A DNA stretch of 64,000 nt from NCBI GenBank assembly GCA_028583415.1, contig CM053269.1, positions 42,149,016 to 42,213,015 of the forward strand, given 5' to 3'. Below are positions 54,395 to 64,000 of the stretch, one piece after another. The notes beneath the pieces were generated by a model. That model was given only the letters and a program-made list of their open reading frames with translations. It did no database searches and was not told where the DNA came from. The stretch is from Protea cynaroides. Its lineage: Eukaryota; Streptophyta; Magnoliopsida; Proteales; Proteaceae. Numbering within the stretch: position 1 is the stretch's first letter; each line of letters opens with the position of its first letter. A program made the translations under genes and the position numbers.

Positions 54395-56955
54395 AACCTG
54401 CAGTTCTACTAAATTTTCATGTCCATTTCAGGTTTGTTGAATCGTGATTGTTCGACAAACCACTGGACGATGCCATTCATCCAACCTGCACTTTATGCCT
54501 TATTTAGCTGACAACCTGAAGAAGATGCAGTTTCCCTGTTCTAGGCTTAAAACTGGGAAACAGATTTCTCTTGCATACTTGAATTCCCTGCTATTTTACA
54601 ACCAACAGGTAGTCCAGTAGTAGACCAGCCTATATCAATGCATCAATGCTCCATGTCTGAGATTGCGGTTAGGGTTCACAAGTTACTAAGGACAAGCAAT
54701 TCAAGTTCTTCACCCGAAACTTCAACTCCCTTTAGTTTAAAGTCATACAGACATTTATTCAATGGACATGCGGCTTTTAACTGCTGAAGATAATTGTACT
54801 CTCTAATATAAAAAGTATAATGATGGTATGAAATTGAAATAGTGAAAAATACCACCTACAACAGGCAAGCAAATAGATTCACATCAAGTCCAAACTGCAT
54901 TACATTCACATCCTTTAGAACCATGCTAAAATAACTGAAGTTTGGATATTCTTAGGTTTCTCATTTTTTAAGCCATCCTTACTGCGAAGAGTGTGTGACC
55001 CTGAAACGCTCTAGCAGGTAGTCCCAGCTGCGTATGGGAGGAAACCTGCAATCACAGCAGAAACTAATCACAGTTCTAAACAAAAAGTCATGTTTAAAAA
55101 GAGATCAATTAAGCACCTTTCCTTCAACCAGAAGACCAACTCTGACTATTCAGGAAGCATGATAATTGGATTGGTATCTTGATTATGAATGGATTCCATT
55201 TTATGGTTATGCACACTGAAGGATCTTCAACACCAAATCTATTAACTCAATAGTCAGATTCTAAGAATCCGAAAGATCTTTTTGCAGTATATATATTATA
55301 AACATCGTAATAATGGTGGACCTCAATTCTGCTGTATATGCAAGAAAGAACTAGGTGATATGATCAAATGGTGAACCTCAGGTCTGCTGAATGTGCACCA
55401 GAAATAGAGCACAGCTAGGTCATGTATAGACATACCTAGGTGGGGATTCCTCACTGCAGCAACTTTCCAAGCATTCCACCATGCAATCCTGGTTTGGTTC
55501 TAAGAAGAAGACCACCTGCAATAGTGCACTCCAAAAATTTTAGGGATCAAACTGTTTCTTTGATGAAAGAAAACTATCATACAAATAATTAAAATAATAA
55601 GAAATCATTCTTTCATATGCATGTCACTTCAAAATAAAAATTGCAACAATGTTGACAACCAAAATTAATACCATTAATAGAGAAGTGGAGTTATAGAGTG
55701 CTATTTGATGATGTGACCCAACTAAAAATTACTGATCTGGACTGGATCAAGTAATTCTGTGTCAAGTCAACTCAAAATACTGTAAGATAGCTTCGAATAA
55801 TCGACGCTCCCACTTTACCCAAAGTACTGGCATCAGACATGACATCACATGGGTATGGGTGTGGATATGTGGTGGTACCCCAAAATCTCCCCCTCCTCAC
55901 CCGTGTCCTTCTCCGGGAAGTTTTGGGAAGGAATACGAACCCATTATTTAGATAAATATACTACAGAGGGCTGTTTATCAAGTTCACACCCTTTAACTTT
56001 ACTCGTCATAGACTTTAGTAAGCCATTACATTTAGAACTCTTAATGTCATGTTGCAAGTTCATTAAATGCTTGCAAAACGAATTTACTTATTTGGATAAA
56101 ATAATGAATAAATCTAGACAATAAGCTTCCTTAGTTCCTTAAAATTTTGATATAATGGTTAAGTTCCATGTTCCAAATACATGTACCCAGTTCGTAAATC
56201 CATAAATCCTTGGATTTAACAACCAGACAGATCTAAAACCCAATCACATGCATGCTGAAATGGCAACCAAACGGATGGAACATAGTAAAACACCGTTGAA
56301 AACCATGTACATACAATTCATAATTGAGTGGAATCAACATCCTCCCTAGTTGTCCAACAAGAAAAGCCAACCTTACCGGGTTGATTCAGAGCCTGTAGCT
56401 GGACCAGTTAACATAATGTGTCCGCCCACAAAAACTAATCACATTCAATAATTACTAACATCATTAAGAAATGGACTTTAGTACTGGAGATCTCACAGAT
56501 CAAATTCTCAAAGCCTTGGACAAGAACATGGGAGCAATGAGTGATTAATTTTCAAAGAAAAAAAAAAGAAGAGGGGGGGGGGGGGGAAGTAAAAAGGGAT
56601 GTAGTGAATACAGAATAGCGTTCTTGTCCAGCTGGTATGACTCTGTGCAACGTTGAACTGCAAGTGAAAGGAACAGAGGAAAAAAAAAACATATCAAAAC
56701 AATATCTTCAACGAATTCAATTTATTGGTGACAAAGTTGTCAGACAAACAATAAACCTCACCCTACAAAGTGTACGAACCGAAACACTAAATAAGAGAAA
56801 GCAACAGCCTTTGTGTTCCAGAATGAATAATTACCAGAACAAACAGTTAGTCCACCTCTCCATCATATCACCGATGTTAACAATGAAAGCCCTGTGAGAT
56901 TCAATTTTGTGAATGAAACTTTCAATTCAACAGATGCAAAAAAATTATGTCGTAT
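54395..56955. repeat. Duplicated block, copy B (main part)
   Basis: Collinear with 7660-10650. Interrupted at 56956 by an LTR element and resumed at 63735-63808. Lacks the solo-LTR-like insertion of copy A. Confidence 0.9.
54979..56891 (-). CDS. 2OG-Fe(II) dioxygenase, C-terminal exons 8-11 (copy B)
   Basis: Minus exons 56835-56891, 56612-56657, 55436-55515 and 54979-55045 join in phase with GT-AG introns. They encode AFIVNIGDMMERWTNCLF, C (Arg in copy A), STLHRVIPAGQERYS (iron-ligand His and R-x-S), VVFFLEPNQDCMVECLESCC, SEESPPR and FPPIRSWDYLLERFRVTHSS, ending in a TAA. This is the complete C-terminal half of the dioxygenase fold. The Arg to Cys change at the exon 8/9 junction looks like CpG decay. 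Upstream exons would lie to the right, beyond the LTR and hAT insertions, outside the window, so the 5' status is unknown. Paralogue of copy A, or a separate gene of the cluster. Confidence 0.87.
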
Positions 56956-57289
56956 TGTAGAGTTAACGATATGCTGTGGGTCCTAACTATTGGTGCTACA
57001 TATGGTCTTGCTTCTATTAGTTATTTTCATTTATTGTAGTGGATTTGTTTCCACCATAATTGTTTATTTGTTTCTTTATTAGTTAGGGTTTATTTCCTAA
57101 GTTGTATATATTTACTTTCCTAGTTAGTTCATGATTGTAATTAGGGAAGTTTCCTAAACTATCGTTTCTCCTCTTTGATTATAAATAAATGAACCATAGA
57201 AAAGAGAAGAACACACATTGATTCCCTCTCCTTCTTCTTCATTTTCCATTATCTCCATTTTCCCTTTCTTTCTTTTCTATTTTGTTACA
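56956..57289 (+). repeat. 5' LTR of the UBC-carrying element
   Basis: 334 bp, TATAAATA at 57180-57187, ends GTTACA before the PBS at 57290. Confidence 0.92.
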
Positions 57290-57302
57290 TGGTATCAAAG
57301 CA
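57290..57302 (+). promoter_or_regulatory. PBS of the UBC-carrying element
   Basis: TGGTATCAAAGCA, tRNA-iMet type with one mismatch. Confidence 0.8.
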
Positions 57303-57529
57303 GGTGCCGTTTTGAGCGCCATTTAAAAGTTTCCGTTCGGGTGTGCAGCCACCACTGCTACCGTTGCAACTTGTTAATAATTTATGGTTTGTTTTCTAGT
57401 ACACACTACTACTCTTGCTATTAATCGGCTACTATCTCCCAGTGATCTACATCATTATTATCTATTTTACTCTTGATCCTCCTCTGTTCTCCGTCAATGG
57501 CACCCAAAAAAAAAAGAAAAAAAAAGAAG

Positions 57530-57794
57530 CTGAAATGTCTCCTGAAGAGTACATTGGAGGGGTTATCAGTGATGATTGAAATATATTTGAATGGAGTGTT
57601 AATATCATGGGACCTCTTGGTACTGAATACGAGTAAGGTACCTTCGATGCTATCATGAAATTTCCCTAGGATTACCCGTACAATCCACCGTCGGTGAAGT
57701 TTGTTTCAAAGATGTGGCATCCTAATGTTTATCTTGATGGAAGGGTTTGCATATCAATCCTTCATCCTCCAGGGGAAGGATCCTAATGGCTATG
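57530..57794 (+). pseudogene. UBC7/UBE2G-type E2 copy, 5' part
   Basis: Plus strand reads (with stops) NIFEWSVNIMGPLGTEYE, GTFDAIMKFP, DYPYNPPSVKFVSKMWHPNV and YLDGRVCISILHPPG. This is the core of a UBC7/UBC13/UBC14-like (UBE2G) ubiquitin-conjugating enzyme with its active-site Cys in GRVCISILHPPG. Such enzymes pass ubiquitin to ERAD-type ligases. At least three stops and one extra base (after PPG) break the frame. No introns interrupt the match, so it looks like a cDNA-derived copy. It is cut at 57794 by the gypsy insertion and continues at 61914. Confidence 0.88.
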
Positions 57795-58694
57795 TCATGT
57801 AGGCTAACCTAGAGTCTCTAGTTTAACCTACTCTAACACATTGAACTAACACAGAGATTTATGCAATAGCTAACTAATGGGTAGGGACTGTTATGGACAG
57901 CAACTCACATGATATACTTACGAGATTACTTTCATTATAACCACAAGTAAAGAATAACATAAAGCCAAATAACATGATCAACTAAGCAATAGTCAATTAG
58001 ATTTCATGTTATGTTCATAATAAACTATAGGTTAAGTACTAATGTGCCAAAGATTTCAAAACTCCTAAACTAACAAGATTAAATGTCTAGTGACTAGATA
58101 AACCTATGAATACGTAAAAACAACGACTTTCCAATAATTAAAGAGATGATTACTAACCAAAATAGTGCAAAACCAGGGCTAAGCTGTAAAGAAGCTTCAC
58201 ATAATGTTGCCCATGCTAATAAGTATTAAACATGACAAGATTATGGTAGAATTTATGTGGAATGGAGTTATAGCTCAGCATGATATACTAGAACAAAAAT
58301 AAATAACCCAACAGCAAGTTATCACTATGATATGATATAGGAAGAAAGGGGCATATAAAGAAACTAATAACAATGGAGGTATATATACAGCAGGGTGGGA
58401 ATAATAAGCTTAAAAGAATATCAGAAAAAAGACAAAGGAGAACAGCATTACCGAGAGCAGTATAAAGGAGGGGGAATTTTTGTAATATGAAAGAGAGAAG
58501 GGAGAGAAAGATAAGAGAGAGGAGGGAATGAGTCTATCCACAGATTCAGGGGAAGGGGACGTTCCTGTCCTGATCACAAGAGAGAAGCCGAGAGAGTGTG
58601 GGGGGAAGGGTGCTTGCGTACTTACAAGAGAAGGAGAAGAGAGACACCAAAGAGAGAGAGAGAGAGAGCCAACGAGAGTAATCTCTGCTTTCTT

Positions 58695-59050
58695 TTTTCT
58701 TTCTTTTTTCTGCTATCAATAATCATCATCTGTTTTCATTAATAAAAATTAGCCTTTTAATAAGGCTTACAGTCCTAATATCAATATGACTCAAAGATCC
58801 TATTAAATAGAACCCTAACACAACTCAACTACTAACTAAAAGAACTATAATAGTCGTGGATCACATCTAGGGAAGTGGGGTCCGCACTCCTAAATAAAAG
58901 AAACTAACCAACGTCTAAGGAGAATGTGGGTCTACAATAACAAAAATAAAATAAGAGAAATAAAACAAATAATAAAGAATCCTAAAACTAATGGACTACT
59001 AACTGACTGAGAGTCCTAAAACTAATGGAATACTAAGACGATGTCCTCAT
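58695..59050 (-). repeat. Gypsy remnant LTR part, left
   Basis: Matches 61565-61913 over about 350 bp, with few differences. The LTR probably extends left towards 57795 (about 1.25 kb), but the right copy lacks most of that. Confidence 0.75.
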
Positions 59051-59383
59051 CAATTCTCCCCGGCTGGGAAGAATTCACCTCCAGTGAATAAACTCGCATG
59101 ATCCACAAACTGCTGTGCTTAGCTAGGAACTCATCGCCGCTACCCCTAGCTAGGTTATATCCTCGGAACGCATCGTCAACCCACAAGAGAGGAGGGGAAG
59201 TCTGACGTCTCCATCTCCTCCGTTGGTACACTCGAAATGGTTGGTTGCCAAGATGTCGTCATCAACTCTCCCCGGTCTGGAAGATGTCACCTCAATCTCC
59301 TCAACTCGCAGCTCAATATGAGATAATTAATGGGATAATTTTAGGGAGTCAAAACGGAGAATTAAAAGACAAGGGAGGGAAAG

Positions 59384-61327
59384 TGTAAGACCCGTGTCAA
59401 TCTAACCCGGTCTTACCACCTTGAACCAGGTTTACCCGTCATGGTTGAGTCAAATGGACCAAGGGCGTGAAGGAGATCGAGATCCCAGGTATCAAATCGA
59501 CCCAAAAACACTTAAAATATGGGAAGGGTCGCATACCCAGCTAAGGGGTCGGACCTCCCAAAACAGAAAGTCGGACCCTCGTTTTGAAGGGAGGGTCGGA
59601 CAGCTTAGGACCCTAGGGTCGACGGGATCATCGACCCTCCCATCGACCCCTGGTTACCGTGAGGAAATAGAATTAGGAAATTTCTTAATTTTCGTTGGGT
59701 TCTTTTCATCTCAAGGGACTTATTTTGGTGTTCTCTCTATTTAAGGACGTCCCTAAGCCACTTTCCCCTCCTTTCACAACCCTATTGATTGAGAGAGGGG
59801 GGGGGAAAGGGGAAAAAAAAGGGAAAAAAAAAAACAAAAAAAAGAGAAGAGTTGCAAGAAGGATTTTCTTCCGGTATGGATACCAATTCCATGAGTTTCT
59901 ACGACCTTAGGTTAGTTATTGATGAGAGTGTATCTCGGAGAAACCCAAACCATCAATCCATGATTAGGTTTTCATGGAAAACCATAAAAATGCATGAAAG
60001 CTATCTAGGTGGGTTATACATGGTTTCGGACCATGGAATGAATGTAGAATGGAAAGTAGGAGCAAGACATAGGATCCCAAGCACGAAGAATGGATTAAAA
60101 GAGGGAATTGGACCAAAGTGCACCGGGGTCGCACCAGGGTCGATGACCATCCGACCCTCAACCCAGGTGTCGACCATCGACCCTTAGTTCGGGAAGTTCA
60201 GTTAAGGGAGGGTCGCACCCGGGTCGTCGGGACTCAGCCACCCTCCGACCCTCGCCAACGATGGTTTTAATGAATTAATTCTAATTAAATTCATCGACTT
60301 TGTTGTCTTCAGCAATATAATAACATTGTAAGGTGATAAAGCTTGGAAAAGTATCTTTTAGCAAACTAAGATGAGGACGGAACTCCAAACTAATTGGTTA
60401 ATAACAAACTGTTTTCTATTTTCTTGGTCCTATGCCTGCTTGATTCTATGCGAATATGTTTGTAATGGATCAGATGCCATCCAATATTTCTATTACTTGT
60501 TCATGCATTTTTACTTTATTGTTTATAACATGATGATGATGTGATGATAGGAATAGGCTGTGCTTGTATGTGTGTGGTTGATGTACTTGATGCGGCGAGT
60601 ATCGGGGGTCCGATGGGATGTCGATAAACGTTAACCTTTGGCGGGTCTCGGACTTTAGCTCATCTCTAACTCAAGTCTTGTGCATTGGCATCGCGTATCG
60701 CATTACTTTAGTAGAACTATTATGTCGTAGGTATCGGGAGGTGGTCCGGTCCTTGTAGTCTCCGACTCTCTGGGGCCTTAGCTCATCTCTGACATTCGGG
60801 GTCTGGGGTGAGGCCTTGGATACACTTTTTGGCTTAGGATTGGTTAGTTGCGGAGCCCGGTCTGCCCTCGCCAACGGGGGCTTACGTGTTGGTATGACAA
60901 TATATAGCAATAAACGTTAACCTTTGTTATATAATGTTCATGGTTGGGTGCTGTGAGTCAACGATAACGTGATCTTCGGGTGACGCCGCCACTTGTGTAT
61001 AGAGGCGGGTCGATAAACGCGACCAATACCTAAACCTTTCCATTGCATCCGCAAACTTTAAACCGGACCAAAGATATAAATTGATTGCATGCATATGTAT
61101 TGTTGCATTGTTTTGGCTACTCACCGAGCGTGATGTGTGCTCACCCCTCGACGTCGAATATTTTTAGTTGATGTGCGGGTTATACCGTGAAGATTATATG
61201 AATGCGCTGCGTCGGGACGTGGCGCAATGGGGTGGGCTGAGTGGTACCCCCCCATTATAAGCTCATTTACTCGTCGGTTGGGTGGAGATGGGGATCAAAA
61301 AGGAAGGGATGGGATAATGGTAACCAA
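59384..61327 (+). mobile_element. Del/Tekay-like solo LTR (innermost)
   Basis: Begins TGTAAGACCCGTGTCAATC and contains ggctactcaccgagcgtgatg then gtgctcacccctcgacg (61108-61152), the segment typical of Del/Tekay LTRs. Repeated gggtcg.accctc words occur throughout. Flanks read gaaag at 59379-59383 and gaaag at 61328-61332, a possible 5-bp duplicate, but the right edge does not end in the usual CA. No internal genes. Confidence 0.6.
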
Positions 61328-61564
61328 GAAAGGGAGATAAAGGAGATAGCTGACAGCCAGTTATCAAGGGAAGCCACCAAGAGAGAACCAAGAACCAAGA
61401 GGGAGAGGGGAGAGAAACTCGCCAAGAGAGTGGATGGGGAGAGAAACCAAAAGAGAAAGAGAGAAGGCTTACCGCACCAAGAGAAGGGTAGACCGAGAGA
61501 GATGGAAGAGCCAAGAGAAACAAAACCCACGTTGGTTCTTTTCTTTTTCTTTTTTCTTTTTTTT

Positions 61565-61913
61565 TTTTTTAATTCATCAATAATCATCATCTGCTATCAT
61601 TAATAAAAATTAGCCTTTTAATAAGGCTTACAGTCCTAATAGCAATATGACTCAAAGATCCAATTAAATAAAATCCCAACATAACTCAACTACTAACTAA
61701 AAGAACTATAATTGTCATGGATCACATCTAGGGGGTGGGGTCCACACTCCTAAATAAAAGAAACTAACCTACGTCTAAGGAGAGTGTGGGGTCTACAATA
61801 ACAGAAATAAAATAAGAGAAATAAAACAAATAAAAAAGAGTCCTAAAACTAATGGACTACTGACTGACTGAGAGTCCTAAAACTAATGGACTACTGAGAC
61901 GATGTCCTTATCA
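61565..61913 (-). repeat. Gypsy remnant LTR part, right
   Basis: Partner of 58695-59050, ends at the duplicate ctatg. The inner part before 61565 is only loosely similar (purine-rich agagag text). Confidence 0.75.
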
Positions 61914-62067
61914 CTATGACCTTGTCTGTGAGCGCTGGTCACCAGTTCTTATAGTGGAAAGCATATTAGTGAGTATTATTTCCATGTTATCCAGTCCTAA
62001 CGATGAATCTCCTGCCAATGTCAACGCTGCCAAACAATGGAGAGGTAATAAGCGTGAGTTCGTCTGA
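61914..62067 (+). pseudogene. UBC7/UBE2G-type E2 copy, 3' part
   Basis: Continues the E2 with YDLVCERWSPVLIVESILVS, IISMLSSPNDESPANVNAAK and QWRGNKREFV, then a TGA at 62065-62067 that removes the last stretch of the usual C-terminus. The SPNDESPANV block is specific to the UBC7/UBE2G group. The following 62070-62600 is T-rich, without coding signal, perhaps 3' UTR of the captured mRNA. Confidence 0.88.
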
Positions 62068-63007
62068 AGTTTCAGATCTGAACTGTTTCTAACTTTCTCT
62101 GCATCGATTCCTTGATAATGTGCTGTTTATCCTGCATAATGGCTGCTTGAGAAGATATTATTACTACTGGTTGTATTAATTCTGTCAATTATCTCTGCAA
62201 ACTACTGTCAATTCTGGTTAATTCCAGATCTGATCTCCTTAATTTATGCTTCATTGATATCAATACATACCTGATTTCTGGTTTCTCTTACTCTTTTATT
62301 TCCTTGATGTCGATCTCAGCTATCTATTGGATTTATCTGTATTGTTTCAGATCTGGTTTCCTGATCTGTTTCTAGTTGTTATTAATATGTTCCTGATCTG
62401 ATTTCTAGTTTATCCCATCCATATTAATCTGGTCTTCAATTCTGATTTCTGAATATTGATTCATCTTCGGTTTCTGTTGTGGAGTTTCAAGGAAGATGAT
62501 GACACTTTAGTCTGGATTTCCAGTTTTACCCTTCTTTAAACAATTAATCCTGTTTTGTCCTATTACCCTCAACCGTTTTGTCTTAATTCCAGTTCAGTCC
62601 TAAGGGTCTGTTTGCCTTGCTTCAATAGACATTAAATCATTCTACATTTCCTTTAATTACAATGTTTCCACAAGGGCCTGTTCGGTTATGTAAGGGAAAT
62701 TTTCAAAATAAAAATTATTTTGATTGGTTTTGTTTGGTTTGGCTTGGCGCATATCGTATTGAATTGGGTTTTCTCAATTTTGGTCTGCATTAATTGTTAT
62801 TATTTGCATCCTTTGTTCACATGATATGATCCACGTGAAGGGGAGATTGGAGATTCTTATCTGCTCAAGTCATCAATTGAAGATTATTATTATTTTGTTG
62901 GTTCGTGTCTACTCATGGAAGAAATACTTTTCTCTATCTTTGCTCATGTTGGAGCCTATTACTACTTTGCTCATGTTGGAGCCTATTACTACTTGCAACT
63001 TACTACA

Positions 63008-63209
63008 GTTGCATGTGATGCAACTTCTACTACCTACATCCTACTACAGTTGCACGTGATGCAACCTCTACCTACTTGTTGCACGTGATGCAACCTACTT
63101 GTTTGTGTTCGAGCTACCTACAGTTGCACGTGATGCAACTTCTACTACCTACAGCCTACTACAGTTGCATGTGATGCAACCTCTACCTACTTGTTGCACG
63201 TGATGCAAC
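63008..63209. repeat. Array of six 17-bp palindromes
   Basis: GTTGCAyGTGATGCAAC occurs at 63008, 63049, 63078, 63123, 63164 and 63193; the last three repeat the first three at exactly 115 bp. Each has GTTGCA inverted as TGCAAC; four contain CACGTG-like GCACGTGA (G-box). Located about 200 bp before the 3' LTR of the UBC-carrying element. Confidence 0.9.
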
Positions 63210-63411
63210 CTACTTGTTTGTGTTCGAGCTACCATTATTGTTGCTTCTGCTACAACCGCTACAGCTACTACAACTGTTGTTTGGTGTCTACTTGGTTCAC
63301 AGTAACCTACACTGTACTACGTTACTACTATTACTGTTGTTCCTGCTTCTGTTGATAAGTTGTTTCAAGCTGAAGCTCTTTCATTCGCCCGTGCTCTAGC
63401 TTGAGGGGGAG

Positions 63412-63734
63412 TGTTAGAGTTAACGATATGCTGTGGGTCCCAACTATCGGTGCTACATATGATCTTGCTTCTATTAGTTATTTCCATTTATTGTAGTGGA
63501 TTTGTTTTCACCATAGTTGTTTATTTGTTTCCTTATTAGTTATGATTTATTTCTTAAGTTGCCTAAATTTACTTTCCTAGTTAGTTTATGATTGTAATTA
63601 GGGAAGTTTCCTAAACTATTGTTTCTCCTCTTTGATTATAAATAAAGGAACCATAGAAAGGAGGAGAACACATTGATTCCCTCTTCTTCTTCTCCATTTT
63701 CCATTCTCTCCATATTCCCTTTCTTTTTGTTACA
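63412..63734 (+). repeat. 3' LTR of the UBC-carrying element
   Basis: 323 bp, collinear with the 5' LTR; small deletions near the 3' end. Confidence 0.92.
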
Positions 63735-63808
63735 TTGTAAAAGTGAATATCTTTATGAATTAAGGTAGTTCTAATTTCTTCATAAACACGAGGCAGTATG
63801 GTAGATAC
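63735..63808. repeat. Duplicated block B, resumed
   Basis: Matches 10666-10740 (gtaaaagtgaatatcttt ... ggcagtatggtagata), placing the LTR insertion in intron 7 of the copy B gene. Confidence 0.88.
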
Positions 63809-64000
63809 CATAGTTGTCAAGGCAACAAGGCGATCCAAGGCGTTTAAGGCCATCCTGGGCGCCTAGGCAACCAAGGCGTTCCCAGTGTATTTTTTTTTTT
63901 TAAATATTAATGCTATATTAATGTTTATGTATATATACAACATTCTACATAAATAAACATTTAAGACATAGTTTAATTAATATAAGAAAACCAACAAAGA
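63809..64000. mobile_element. hAT-like element, second copy (truncated by window end)
   Basis: Starts CATAGTTGTCAAGG. Its first 190 bp match the reverse complement of the right end of 37089-38101 (shared gccatcctggg, aaggc, tattaatgctatattaatg). Opposite orientation to that copy; the far end lies outside the window. Confidence 0.88.

Larger units (their letters stand above)
57795..61913 (-). mobile_element. Gypsy LTR-element remnant nested in the UBC copy
   Basis: Inserted between ...aatggctatg and ctatgacctt with the 5-bp duplicate ctatg (57790-57794 and 61914-61918). Direct repeats 58695-59050 and 61565-61913 are its LTR parts (shared tcaataatcatcatctg ... gatgtcct.atca). Inside the left repeat the minus strand reads SLEVNSSQPGRIDEDI (59090-59040), like the C-terminal end of chromovirus-type gypsy polyproteins next to the PPT. 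Nearly all of gag-pol is deleted. A Del-like solo LTR has inserted at 59384. Confidence 0.7.
56956..63734 (+). mobile_element. UBC-carrying LTR retroelement without gag-pol
   Basis: Left LTR 56956-57289 and right LTR 63412-63734 share start TGT(T)AGAGTTAACG and end GTTACA. PBS TGGTATCAAAGCA directly follows the left LTR and the PPT CTTGAGGGGGAG precedes the right. The insertion site is confirmed by copy A, where the flanks are continuous (10660-10672). The 5-bp duplicate is imperfect (tcgta or cgtat against ttgta). Without the nested gypsy the interior is about 2 kb, has no gag or pol, and carries a ubiquitin-conjugating enzyme copy and a palindrome array. A non-autonomous element that has transduced a host gene. 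Confidence 0.9.

Noticed and set aside
59022..59231. Minus-strand ORF as a host gene
   Set aside because: Its end reads like the C-terminus of a gypsy polyprotein next to the PPT, so it belongs to the nested element.
61241..61603. 120-codon Lys/Arg/Glu ORF
   Set aside because: Purine-rich low-complexity sequence at the edge of the nested gypsy LTR; the opposite strand is equally open.
1..64000. tRNA genes, rRNA genes, CRISPR arrays, bacterial operons
   Set aside because: None seen; the only tRNA-related words are retroelement primer-binding sites.

Overview
The window is nuclear DNA of a flowering plant. It is AT-rich, intron-bearing host genes are scattered, and most of the sequence is layered LTR retrotransposons (Ty1/copia and Ty3/gypsy) and TIR DNA transposons (Mutator, hAT, CACTA). 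It also holds a piece of organelle DNA and one 500-N assembly gap. I cannot name the species.

Host genes. The main one is a minus-strand 2-oxoglutarate/Fe(II) dioxygenase. Its exons 1-7 lie between 39211 and 27418 and join in phase. Exons 8-11 (second iron-binding His, R-x-S motif, C-terminus) are not next to them, but copies occur at 10621-8251 (copy A, damaged) and 56891-54979 (copy B, nearly clean). Either exons 1-7 and copy A are one gene torn apart by insertions, or this is a cluster of partial paralogues. The second host gene is an ATL-type RING-H2 E3 ligase (minus strand, 21761-16375), split in its hydrophobic segment by a young copia element. A third host sequence, a coiled-coil gene of unknown identity, survives as exons inside a Pack-MULE. 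A fourth, a UBC7/UBE2G-type ubiquitin-conjugating enzyme, survives as an intron-less broken copy inside an LTR element.

Layout. 1-709 intergenic. 715-7470 Copia-1 (minus, TSD ttcac). 7476-10745 duplicated block with dioxygenase copy A. 10746-16374 intergenic with microsatellites. 16375-21761 RING-H2 gene split by Copia-2 (plus, 16751-21645, TSD aagag). 22110-24076 Pack-MULE (9-bp TSD). 24890-26459 second MULE (9-bp TSD). 26832-27331 gap. 27418-39211 dioxygenase exons 1-7, with Copia-3 (29365-35279) in intron 4 and a hAT element (37089-38101, 8-bp TSD) in intron 2. 39212-42270 intergenic with small unassigned ORFs and a perfect hairpin. 42271-42852 CACTA element. 43364-53009 Del/Tekay-like solo LTR split by Copia-4 (minus, 45050-50994, TSD ataat), whose left LTR carries mitochondrial/plastid DNA. 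53010-54390 intergenic. 54395-64000 duplicated block B with dioxygenase exons 8-11. Block B is interrupted by a UBC-carrying LTR element (56956-63734), which is interrupted by a gypsy remnant (57795-61913), which contains a solo LTR (59384 to about 61327). A second hAT copy runs off the end.

The retroelement genes are all broken by stops or frameshifts. The window is best read as a record of successive insertions into a dioxygenase/RING-H2 neighbourhood, with several cases of host or organelle sequence captured by or inserted into mobile elements. All calls come from reading the sequence and from recalled family motifs; no database search was run.
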